DNA of 43,335 nt from a virus, in the IMG/VR virus record IMGVR_UViG_3300044701_003718, positions 1-43,335 of that record. The stretch is one strand, 5' to 3'. The notes below the pieces were generated by a model. The model did not search any database, was not told the DNA's origin, and saw only the letters and a list, made by a program, of their open reading frames with translations. This document shows positions 37,884-43,335 of this stretch, one piece after another. Position 1 is the first letter of the stretch; each line of letters starts with the position of its first letter. The position numbers and the translations under genes were made by a program.

Positions 37884-38107
37884 GATGCGGTTTATGCCTG
37901 TGCCATCTTACCATTAAAATACCTCGGTTTCTCAGGCCGAGGTACTTTCTCCATACCCGATCCTCTGGTGAGGACAGGAAATTGCGCCCCACAGGGCTGC
38001 GCAAGCCGCTGCGGGACGTTGCGTTACTGGGGGTTGCAAGCCCTTCGTAACTGGTTGGCATTTGGGACTGCCGACGACGCGCCCTAGGAGCGCATCGGGT
38101 TCGAACC
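37884..38107. other. Structured gene-free region
   Basis: A 224-base region without a convincing gene. It holds an 8-bp hairpin at 37920-37944 (ACCTCGG, CCGAGGT) with a T-rich 3' side on the minus strand, a GGCT/AGCC hairpin near 37997-38009 and GTTAC/GTAAC arms near 38022-38050. A T-loop-like GGTTCGAACC at 38099-38108 does not complete a tRNA. Confidence 0.45.
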
Positions 38108-38123
38108 GTGTTAATTGTAACAC
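38108..38123. promoter_or_regulatory. Palindrome GTGTTA-ATTG-TAACAC
   Basis: A perfect 6-4-6 inverted repeat three bases before the -35 of the promoter at 38126. This position suits an operator. Confidence 0.5.
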
Positions 38124-38125
38124 AC

Positions 38126-38154
38126 TTGACGACCCGGGGCGGTGGCTGTATGGT
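38126..38154 (+). promoter_or_regulatory. Sigma-70-like promoter
   Basis: TTGACG (38126-38131), 17-base spacer, TATGGT (38149-38154). It ends 21 bases before ATG 38176 and is the only site with both a good -35 and a -10 at ideal spacing. Confidence 0.7.
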
Positions 38155-38175
38155 AGGTCTGTTCGGTCATACACC

Positions 38176-38349
38176 ATGGAAGCAACAACTCGACGCCTAC
38201 GGCGCTTTCGGGTCAACGCCATCAGCGACGACGCTTTGTTCGTGTACAAGCTCATATGTACTAGCGAAGAGCACGCCCGTGAGTTGACCCACCACATCCT
38301 TCCAAGCGTCAAAATCCTTTCTGTTTACCCAGAGAGGCAATGGCGATGA
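38176..38349 (+). CDS. Small protein, paralogue of next gene
   Basis: 57 residues: RRFRVNAISDDALFVYKLI, then helix (EEHARELTHHILPSVKI) and the end SVYPERQW. The FRVxA...D...F.Y.L...LLP.....SV.....W pattern is shared with the next gene, so the pair looks like a tandem duplication. Has its own promoter and operator-like palindrome. Confidence 0.55.
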   Translation: MEATTRRLRRFRVNAISDDALFVYKLICTSEEHARELTHHILPSVKILSVYPERQWR

Positions 38350-38585
38350 ATAAGCTTCGCTACGTCGAGATGAAGTCTCGACAGACCTATCCCCGGGTGC
38401 TTCTGCCGGAGCTGGCCAAACCACGCCCCCGCCTCGGCCTGACCTTTCGCGTGACGGCCCTTAACGACGGTGTACCCTTTCGGTACCACCTTGTTGCAAA
38501 ATCCTCAGCCGATGCTACGATCCTTGCCAAGGAGCTGCTTCCAGGCCTTGAGTTGGTCTCTGTCACCCAAGAAGGCGAATGGTAA
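38346..38585 (+). CDS. Small protein, paralogue of previous gene
   Basis: 79 residues from ATG 38346 (ATGA overlap with the previous stop; ATG 38340 is two codons earlier). Same strand-helix-strand pattern as 38176: FRVTALNDGVPFRYHL, ILAKELLPGLELVSV and a terminal Trp. Function unknown. Confidence 0.55.
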   Translation: MNKLRYVEMKSRQTYPRVLLPELAKPRPRLGLTFRVTALNDGVPFRYHLVAKSSADATILAKELLPGLELVSVTQEGEW

Positions 38586-39622
38586 GCTCCCGGCTCGATC
38601 AATCCAACCCAACCCCAGCAATGGAAACGAAGCTCAGCATCTACATCGACCAAGAGCCCGATGGCATGTGGCTACTGCACAGCGATGCCGACAAGGCCTA
38701 TAAGCTGTCGCATAGCACATTTATCGAGGGGGAATGGCTGGCGGAGCTGCCTACAGCGAGTAACGACGAGATCGAAATCATCGTCGAGCTCGCCCACACC
38801 ATTAGCGCACTCAAGAGCCCAGCACAGCGTTTTACCACCGAACAGTGGAAGAATTTTTACGCCATGTGCGACAGGGTCAGCGAGTGCAAGATTACGCCCC
38901 TAGCGTGGCCGGAAAGAATTACACCAAACGCTCGTCGATTCGCCTACGGCGATCCAGAAAAGGCGAAGAAAGATAGCGGTGTTCATGATATCGTCGCGAT
39001 ACGGGCATATCATCAGGCACGTCCTCACATGAGCCTGATGCGCCTAAATAAGGATGCTGGCACCATTCCCGAGGCCATCCGGCTGGCCGTTCAGGAGCAT
39101 CGCAAGGAAATGAATTATCACCTGCTGCGGTTGAAGAACCACGGCTATCCTGCGGATCGGGATCAGGTGATTCAGTCCTACCAGATCCTGACCGGATTAC
39201 TGCCAAGACTGACCGAAGTGCAGCGGGAAATCCTAGACATCAAGGAATCATCCCGAAAGCCGGGCACAATTAACAAAGGGGGTTGGAATCGCTATAAGAC
39301 CGTCACACTGCTAATGATGACCCACAACCTGGACGGGACTGTGCGTGTCGACAATGTTGGCCGGCCGATCGGTCATGCTTACCTGAGGGCACTCATTGAC
39401 AGCAGCCCTTACCGGTGCCGGAAAAGCGGCATTCACCGTGCCAATATGATGAACAACGCCCGTCCGACCTTCATCGCCAAGGCGTTGAACATTTCCAAGC
39501 CAAAAATGAACGATCTGATTACTCCGGAACTCATTAATGAGTTCGCTCGAGCCCGTAATGGCTTTGACCGCGAATGGCTGAAGCTCGCTAAGTTGTTCCG
39601 CGACTACGGCGACCTAACCTGA
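38579..39622 (+). CDS. Unknown protein, about 347 residues
   Basis: 347 residues if started at ATG 38579 overlapping the previous stop; ATG 38621 (METKLSIYIDQ) may be the real start. N-terminal half mixed alpha/beta, then basic (MSLMRLNKDAGTIPEA, NRYKTVTLLMMT) and a C-terminal helix-turn-helix-like segment (TFIAKALNISKPKMNDL, about residues 299-315). No recognised catalytic motif. Two structured repeats follow its stop. It is the longest unknown gene of the window and may be a regulator or DNA-binding protein. Confidence 0.5.
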   Translation: MVSSRLDQSNPTPAMETKLSIYIDQEPDGMWLLHSDADKAYKLSHSTFIEGEWLAELPTASNDEIEIIVELAHTISALKSPAQRFTTEQWKNFYAMCDRVSECKITPLAWPERITPNARRFAYGDPEKAKKDSGVHDIVAIRAYHQARPHMSLMRLNKDAGTIPEAIRLAVQEHRKEMNYHLLRLKNHGYPADRDQVIQSYQILTGLLPRLTEVQREILDIKESSRKPGTINKGGWNRYKTVTLLMMTHNLDGTVRVDNVGRPIGHAYLRALIDSSPYRCRKSGIHRANMMNNARPTFIAKALNISKPKMNDLITPELINEFARARNGFDREWLKLAKLFRDYGDLT

Positions 39623-39631
39623 TTGAGTGGC

Positions 39632-39693
39632 GGATCGACCTGATTCACATTGTTCTCAGCTTCTAGCTGATTCAGCCCCTCTTCAGGCGGCCC
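39632..39693 (+). ncRNA. Structured repeat element, copy 7
   Basis: Outer stem GGATCG/CGGCCC with one mismatch and one wobble, bulged A, CCTGA/TCAGG, central hairpin TCAGCT, TCT, AGCTGA. First of the last tandem pair. Confidence 0.7.
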
Positions 39694-39704
39694 ACGTTTT
39701 ACAA

Positions 39705-39760
39705 TCGACCCGATTCAAAATGTTTTCGGCTCTTAGCTAATTCATTCCCCCTTCGGGCGA
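39705..39760 (+). ncRNA. Structured repeat element, copy 8
   Basis: Outer stem TCG/CGA (3 bp), bulged A, CCCGA/TCGGG, central TCGGCT...AGCTAA with one mismatch. Weakest outer stem. A T run (eight T) follows 10 bases later, before ATG 39783. Confidence 0.65.
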
Positions 39761-39782
39761 CCAACTAACTATTTTTTTTACC

Positions 39783-39992
39783 ATGAACACCCCCGAACTG
39801 ACGGCGACCCAAAAGGAATTGCTCAATAAAATTCTAACCAAGGGATTCAACCAAGGGGTTGTCTCAATGGTGAGATGCATGAGATCCGTTGCAGCAGAAG
39901 CGAAGAAGGCCAATAGGCCAGAGCCAACTCTTGCCCAACTGGCAGAGATCATCGAAGCTAAGCTAGCCAAGAAGGTCAATGAAAAAGGCTGA
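39783..39992 (+). CDS. Small helical protein of unknown function
   Basis: 69 residues, basic, all-helical (ELTATQKELLNKILTKGFNQ, QLAEIIEAKLAKKV). It follows the tandem repeats and overlaps the next gene by 14 bases. Function unknown. Confidence 0.5.
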   Translation: MNTPELTATQKELLNKILTKGFNQGVVSMVRCMRSVAAEAKKANRPEPTLAQLAEIIEAKLAKKVNEKG

Positions 39993-40266
39993 AATTATAA
40001 AGATGATCAAACGACTGGAGCGGGCCTACGTCTGCTGCAAGAAGTGTGGCGATGAATACGGGGTTTACAGCGTTGGCTGCTCCTCTACCTGGAACGACGT
40101 TTGTGATGTCTGTGACAAACTCGGGCCAGTCACCGAAGCACGGGACTACGCGTACTTGGTTACAGGGCTCAGGAGATTGTATGCCGAGCTGGATGGTCGA
40201 GCCGGCTGGCCCAGCAATGGCCGAGTAATGGCCGACGAAACTCCTGGTTCGGGTAAGGCGCCATAA
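39979..40266 (+). CDS. Small zinc-ribbon-like protein
   Basis: 95 residues. Two Cys pairs CKKC and CDVC in VCCKKCGDEYG and WNDVCDVCDKLG with CSS between suggest a zinc site; the helix after them (RDYAYLVTGLRRLYAEL) is typical of small phage zinc proteins. The stop TAA overlaps the ATG of the next gene. Confidence 0.55.
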   Translation: MKKAEIIKMIKRLERAYVCCKKCGDEYGVYSVGCSSTWNDVCDVCDKLGPVTEARDYAYLVTGLRRLYAELDGRAGWPSNGRVMADETPGSGKAP

Positions 40267-40433
40267 TGCTCAAACACTGGTGGAGAATTGTTGCAAAGGC
40301 TCTTGGCGAGAAGGCTCATCATCGCGACGAGCTCGCCGATCAGGTAGCCTTTGTTCGATTTTTAATTTTACTGGCGTACATGTGCACTAATTTATGCATT
40401 ATCCTGAACACCTGGAGGCACTGGAATGACTGA
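40266..40433 (+). CDS. 55-residue membrane protein
   Basis: WRIVAKALGEKAHHRDEL, then a transmembrane segment (VAFVRFLILLAYMCTNLCIIL, about residues 27-47). TAATG overlap with the previous stop and eight-base overlap with the next gene. Function unknown. Confidence 0.5.
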   Translation: MLKHWWRIVAKALGEKAHHRDELADQVAFVRFLILLAYMCTNLCIILNTWRHWND

Positions 40434-40773
40434 GTACGAATTGACACCCGAGCAATGGAAAAAGCTGGAGTGGGAGGCTCAAAACTTTCCCTATTCGTTG
40501 GAGATTGCGTTGCTCGAGCTTCGTGAGAGAGTCCAACGACTTGAGGGACTGATTGACGAAAGAGGACCGGTTAAACACCTCGACCACGCCCGCAAGATGG
40601 CCGAGGGGTCATTATTGATGCGTGTAGCTACGGCTATTTCAGAAGGTGTCGAATCCTTTAATTGGGAGCCCGAGGCCTCCAGGGCCATCCAAGAGGTGGC
40701 ACAATGGATCCGGGAGCACTACCCGAGCTTCCAGGGTATCTCTGTCGCACTTGAAGAGGAGATTGAGCGATGA
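40426..40773 (+). CDS. Cyanophage-like small protein, first of two paralogues
   Basis: 115 residues. ELTPEQWKKLEWEAQNF, then EIALLELRERVQRLEGL, a coiled-coil pattern (QW...LELRxRVxxLE) that resembles many small cyanophage hypotheticals, from memory. C-terminal helical, acidic. The next gene has the same opening. Confidence 0.55.
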   Translation: MTEYELTPEQWKKLEWEAQNFPYSLEIALLELRERVQRLEGLIDERGPVKHLDHARKMAEGSLLMRVATAISEGVESFNWEPEASRAIQEVAQWIREHYPSFQGISVALEEEIER

Positions 40774-41141
40774 CTGATTACAGGGCACCATCCCAGCAAT
40801 GGGCCGAATGCGAGGAGTGGGCGAAAAGCCAAACCATAGGAGCTACTGATGCCTGCGTCCTTGAGCTCCGCTCTAGGGTTGAGGCGCTGGAGGCTAGGGA
40901 AAACTCGCGCCAACAAGACGAGGATGTCGAGTTTGCTTTTGCGTCAACCTACGAGCTAGGATCCTCCACTCAACGCTTGATCGACGAGTTTGAAGAGGGT
41001 GGAAACGTCCCTCAGGGCATCGCCAAGGTGCTCAGACACTTGGCATGCGTCTATGATGTCTACGATGAATGCCTGCATGGCGTTCGCGTATCAACGCTTG
41101 AGGATTTTGCCGATAAACTGGAGGCACTGCCCAATAACTGA
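40770..41141 (+). CDS. Cyanophage-like small protein, second of two paralogues
   Basis: 123 residues, starting in an ATGA overlap. APSQQWAECEEWAKSQ then ACVLELRSRVEALEAREN repeats the pattern of the previous gene. C-terminal helices (QRLIDEFEEGGN, IAKVLRHLACVYDVYDE). Function unknown. Confidence 0.55.
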   Translation: MTDYRAPSQQWAECEEWAKSQTIGATDACVLELRSRVEALEARENSRQQDEDVEFAFASTYELGSSTQRLIDEFEEGGNVPQGIAKVLRHLACVYDVYDECLHGVRVSTLEDFADKLEALPNN

Positions 41142-41241
41142 GCACAATCTCCCCGATAAAGACGACGCTCCTTGGCTTGACTGCATGGATGGATTCCAAA
41201 TCGAAGGTTTAACTCGCTGTAATTGTCGTGATCGGAACTCA

Positions 41242-41475
41242 ATGACTAAACCTCTCTCCCCCGTTGCGCAGGCGGTGCGTGATGCTGCTTTCTCTGCCTA
41301 TTGGTCTGTCGAACAGGAAGCACCCAACGACGCCCATGTGATTGCCGCCGCTACCCTGCGAGCTGTTGCTCAAACACTTGCCTACGAAATCCATTGCCCT
41401 GGCGAAGGGTGGTATGAGCTGGTCGTGGACGCAAATGACTTGTACGCCATTGCCGCCGAACTGGAGCAAGCCTGA
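41242..41475 (+). CDS. Small helical protein of unknown function
   Basis: 77 residues from ATG 41242: SPVAQAVRDAAFSAYWSVEQ, AHVIAAATLRAVAQTLAY, ANDLYAIAAELEQA. The frame is open upstream to about 41137 and encodes a plausible N-terminal extension (LDCMDGFQIEG, RCNCRDRNS), so the true start may be further upstream. Ends in a one-base overlap with the next gene. Resembles small cyanophage hypotheticals. Confidence 0.5.
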   Translation: MTKPLSPVAQAVRDAAFSAYWSVEQEAPNDAHVIAAATLRAVAQTLAYEIHCPGEGWYELVVDANDLYAIAAELEQA

Positions 41476-41714
41476 TGATGCCCAACGAATACAACCGCAC
41501 CGCAAGATTCGTCAAACTGAAAGAGCACGACTACTTCGCCGCCGAAGATGACTTCATGGAAGTCACCGAGTGGTACAATGGCGAGGGATTCGACGTGCAT
41601 ATCACCTCCAAGACGGGAATCCAGCAAACCTCGATGACTTGGGGTGAGTACAAGGCACTGCGAGCCGTGATTGGCGATTGGTACTCCGATGATGACGACT
41701 TTTCCGATGACTAG
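41475..41714 (+). CDS. Small acidic protein of unknown function
   Basis: 79 residues, ATGATG start. Acidic and aromatic (DDFMEVTEWYNGEGFDV, GEYKALRAVIGDWYSDDDD). Overlaps the next gene by eight bases. No family. Confidence 0.45.
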   Translation: MMPNEYNRTARFVKLKEHDYFAAEDDFMEVTEWYNGEGFDVHITSKTGIQQTSMTWGEYKALRAVIGDWYSDDDDFSDD

Positions 41715-41916
41715 AAATCCAAAACACACCAAGCTACAGATAATGGTTGGCGAAGCACTTGATTACGCTCCCGACTCACCCAAGGTGACGGCGGCAATCG
41801 ACGCGATGGCCGATTGGTTTGAGATCGTTATCTCCGAAATTGGTGTCATGCCTAGCGCAATCCCGACACTGCTTCGCTGGCAACATCTCCAGGGGCAATT
41901 CATGGAAGATGACTGA
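41707..41916 (+). CDS. Small helical protein of unknown function
   Basis: 69 residues from ATG 41707 inside the previous stop region. LQIMVGEALDYAPDSPKV, AAIDAMADWFEIVISEIG, SAIPTLLRWQHLQGQF. Helical bundle pattern. No known family. Confidence 0.45.
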   Translation: MTRNPKHTKLQIMVGEALDYAPDSPKVTAAIDAMADWFEIVISEIGVMPSAIPTLLRWQHLQGQFMEDD

Positions 41917-41977
41917 GGAGCTTAAAGGGAAACTAGAATACGTTCATTCGCTATGCTCAAATAGCGAACGGAAGTAG
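41909..41977 (+). CDS. Possible 22-residue peptide with internal hairpin
   Basis: MTEELKGKLEYVHSLCSNSE from an ATG overlapping the previous stop. A 7-bp hairpin (TTCGCTA/TAGCGAA, 41947-41968) lies inside it, so a regulatory leader is an equal option. Low confidence. Confidence 0.25.
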   Translation: MTEELKGKLEYVHSLCSNSERK

Positions 41978-42023
41978 GTAACAACCGAAGGAACGCCTTT
42001 TGGAATCTACCAAATGGTGAATC

Positions 42024-42212
42024 ATGGCCGACGCTATTTATCGCGGGGTCCCCTACGACACCGACCAGCCTAAGCAGCAGCACGAAGCGTGGTGGAAACG
42101 AATCCATCATGACGCATCCCGGAACCTGTGCTATCGCGGGAAGCGCTATCGCCCCTGCCGGACATCCGGTAATTACTCGCGGTCAAATCCCGACGAGCGC
42201 ACCATTTATTAG
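42024..42212 (+). CDS. DUF4278-like protein
   Basis: 62 residues with AIYRGVPYDTDQP at the start and CYRGKRYRPCR near residues 36-46, the paired YRGxxY motif of DUF4278. That domain is found almost only in cyanobacteria and their phages, which supports the host inference. Function unknown. Confidence 0.65.
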   Translation: MADAIYRGVPYDTDQPKQQHEAWWKRIHHDASRNLCYRGKRYRPCRTSGNYSRSNPDERTIY

Positions 42213-42225
42213 GTTTCCAAACACA

Positions 42226-42534
42226 ATGTCAAAGAATCAATTCCCAGATTCAGAAGAAGAAGTAATTGACCTGCTGGCCAAGACCAAGCAATTAAAGATT
42301 GAGAACGACATGGGTTCAGTGATGTTGGAATCACATAACTCGGTCAACATCCAACCGAGTGGTACGGCATTCGGAACCAAGGTGAAGATTGCGGAAGGAA
42401 GTAATTCAGCAGCATTAACATTTGATTCAAAGAAGATGAGGCCACCGAAGAAGAATATTGATTTTGATCAGCTACTTGACGAAGCAATTAGCCAATATGA
42501 TCAAGCAGTTGATGAGCTATCCAGCAATGAATGA
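42226..42534 (+). CDS. Small protein of unknown function
   Basis: 102 residues from ATG 42226. Acidic and helical (SEEEVIDLLAKTKQLKIEN), then beta (NSVNIQPSGTAFGTKVKIAE) and a helical end (DFDQLLDEAISQYDQAVDEL). More A+T-rich than its neighbours. No known family. Confidence 0.5.
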   Translation: MSKNQFPDSEEEVIDLLAKTKQLKIENDMGSVMLESHNSVNIQPSGTAFGTKVKIAEGSNSAALTFDSKKMRPPKKNIDFDQLLDEAISQYDQAVDELSSNE

Positions 42535-42848
42535 ATTGTATCCGCATGAACTCTTTATTAGGGTCAATTTTATTTCTTCCACCAAAGAAAGAAAGTGGAC
42601 AAAGAAAGAAAGGTAAGAATAGTCTATAGGTTACTATAGGTAAGAATAGTCTATAGAGTAATATATATAATATATAATATATAATATCTATAATCTAATA
42701 TTACCTTAAGGTAACTTCTCTTCTTTTACTCTAAGATATCTTACCTCCTACTACTACTACTCTTTGGGGAAGAGAGTCTGAGAGAAACCCCTTTCTGTGA
42801 TTTTTTTTGTTTGGCAGAATTGGTTGCAAGTTTTTTTTTCTTTTTTTT
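42535..42848. other. A+T-rich repeat region without gene
   Basis: 314 bases without a convincing gene. It has purine-rich AAAGAAAG runs (42590-42611), an 18-base direct repeat GGTAAGAATAGTCTATAG at 42612 and 42639, TATATAATAT runs (42661-42690), the perfect palindrome TTACCTTAAGGTAA at 42701-42714, CTACTACTACTACT near 42753, and homopolymer T runs before ATG 42849. This looks regulatory or replication-related. Confidence 0.55.
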
Positions 42849-43049
42849 ATGGACACCCAACCCAAGCCTGAATTTGATATTGACCGTGTACAGCAACTGC
42901 GTAACGAGTTACAGGACACCCTGCTGGCCAGCATCCGTGAATTCGAAGAGACCACTGGTTGCCATGTCGAAAAGATTGACCTGACCCAATCCCTCAGATT
43001 TGGATATCCGCAGAGGGTTCATTCGCTGTATTGTAAGGTTGTGCTGTGA
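42849..43049 (+). CDS. Small helical protein of unknown function
   Basis: 66 residues from ATG 42849 after a T run. FDIDRVQQLRNELQDTLL, ASIREFEETTGCHVEKID and a basic end. Coiled-coil-like. Last gene before the G-rich end of the window. Function unknown. Confidence 0.45.
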   Translation: MDTQPKPEFDIDRVQQLRNELQDTLLASIREFEETTGCHVEKIDLTQSLRFGYPQRVHSLYCKVVL

Positions 43050-43335
43050 TGTTGCGTGAGAGGTGCCTGGGAGGGGCTGGAAGGCCTGTGTTGGGTTGTT
43101 TAGCTGTCTGTGTACCTTAGGGGGTGTTGGGGGCCTGTTGTGGGGGCTTGTGGAGGTGAGTTGCTTTTGGGGTGTTGGGGGAACGCCGAATCTAGGTGTC
43201 TCATTTTTTTCGCAGGATGAGACTGCCTAAATTTGACTATCCTTGTGGGGACTGGGGTGGGTTGTGGAAAAGCTGTGGAAAAACTGTGGAAAAGTTCTGG
43301 GGGGATGGCCACCCCTTACCATATATCTCCCTTTT
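43050..43335. other. G/T-rich tail with tandem DnaA-like boxes
   Basis: 286 bases without a convincing gene, G- and T-rich on the plus strand (repeated GGGGG, TTGGG, TGTTG). Three direct TGTGGAAAA sites start at 43263, 43274 and 43285, exactly 11 bp apart. Their complement is TTTTCCACA. A short CAGGATGAG/CTCAT-type segment is near 43199-43221. Confidence 0.5.

Noticed and set aside
38062-38110. tRNA-like pattern with GGGTTCGAACC and a CCTAGGA loop hairpin
   Set aside because: A T stem of 5 bp cannot be built, the loop lacks T at position 33, and no acceptor stem pairs. It may be a remnant but is not a functional tRNA.
10589-39760. Structured elements as integron attC sites or self-cleaving ribozymes
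   Set aside because: The overall shape (bulged base, central unpaired strands, variable end stem, position behind genes) recalls attC, but the GTTRRRY/RYYYAAC core is absent. No hammerhead (CUGAUGA plus GAAA), twister or pistol core can be fitted to the conserved parts.
1-43335. CRISPR array or insertion sequence
   Set aside because: No regularly spaced short direct repeats with unique spacers other than the iterons, whose gaps are too short, and no transposase-like gene or flanking inverted repeats were seen.

Overview
The window is a large part of a double-stranded DNA tailed-phage genome. It is densely packed with genes, many of which overlap by 1-8 bases, and it holds terminase large subunit, portal, tail fibres, a lysis cassette, a replication origin with primase and helicase, a recombination set, nucleotide-metabolism genes and two tRNAs. 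No integrase, rRNA or chromosomal housekeeping operon is visible. A cyanobacterial host is the best guess but is inference. The support is a DUF4278-like protein (42024-42212), three direct copies of TGTGGAAAA, the complement of the cyanobacterial-type DnaA box TTTTCCACA, at the right end, a monomeric B12-dependent ribonucleotide reductase, many start codons without a good Shine-Dalgarno, and small-protein families that resemble cyanophage hypotheticals. No photosynthesis gene is present.

Layout. 2-6739: host-recognition and tail region, with tail-fibre-like genes, a ten-repeat propeller-like protein, a glycosyltransferase-methyltransferase fusion and a fibre with a collagen-like segment. The repeat and fibre genes are visibly richer in A+T than the rest. 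6819-8357: small virion-like or basic proteins. 8388-10545: lysis cassette (holin-like protein, a frameshift-linked coiled-coil extension, an XhlA-like protein, a two-domain endolysin). 10663-13896 (minus): membrane protein, DnaB-type helicase and winged-helix initiator. 13897-14183: iteron origin. 14184-19889: annealing protein, sigma factor 1, SSB, RusA, RecE-like nuclease, ThyX. 19889-22732: terminase and sigma factor 2. 22780-28825: primase, glutaredoxin, class II RNR, dCTP deaminase. 28891-30414: portal. 30471-35610: mostly small unknown genes, with a 2OG-Fe(II) oxygenase, a secreted RlpA-like protein and a nuclease-like protein. 35604-37883: mostly minus strand, with small basic proteins, two tRNAs and a phosphoesterase. 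38176-43049: accessory unknown genes. The ends are low-complexity.

The most interesting signal is a family of eight intergenic elements of about 56-66 bases (at 10589, 16605, 16678, 25365, 27854, 27934, 39632 and 39705). Each has a strictly fixed internal geometry: a variable but self-complementary outer stem, a bulged A, a 5-bp stem that covaries (CCTGA/TCAGG, CCCGA/TCGGG, CCCAA/TTGGG), two 12-nt loop strands that both begin TTCA, and a central hairpin. All lie just after a gene's stop codon in that gene's orientation, including the single minus-strand copy, and six of the eight form tandem pairs. This looks like a structured RNA or DNA element, possibly a transcript-processing or 3'-end element.

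Other coordinated logic: two sigma-70-family factors co-occur with a recurrent extended -10 motif (TGnTATAnT or GGCTATAnTG) placed about 20-24 bases before start codons. The winged-helix initiator gene lies directly beside six dyad iterons. The annealing protein, RecE-like nuclease, SSB and RusA form a recombination set. ThyX, dCTP deaminase, RNR, glutaredoxin and a DUF1599-like protein form a nucleotide-supply set.
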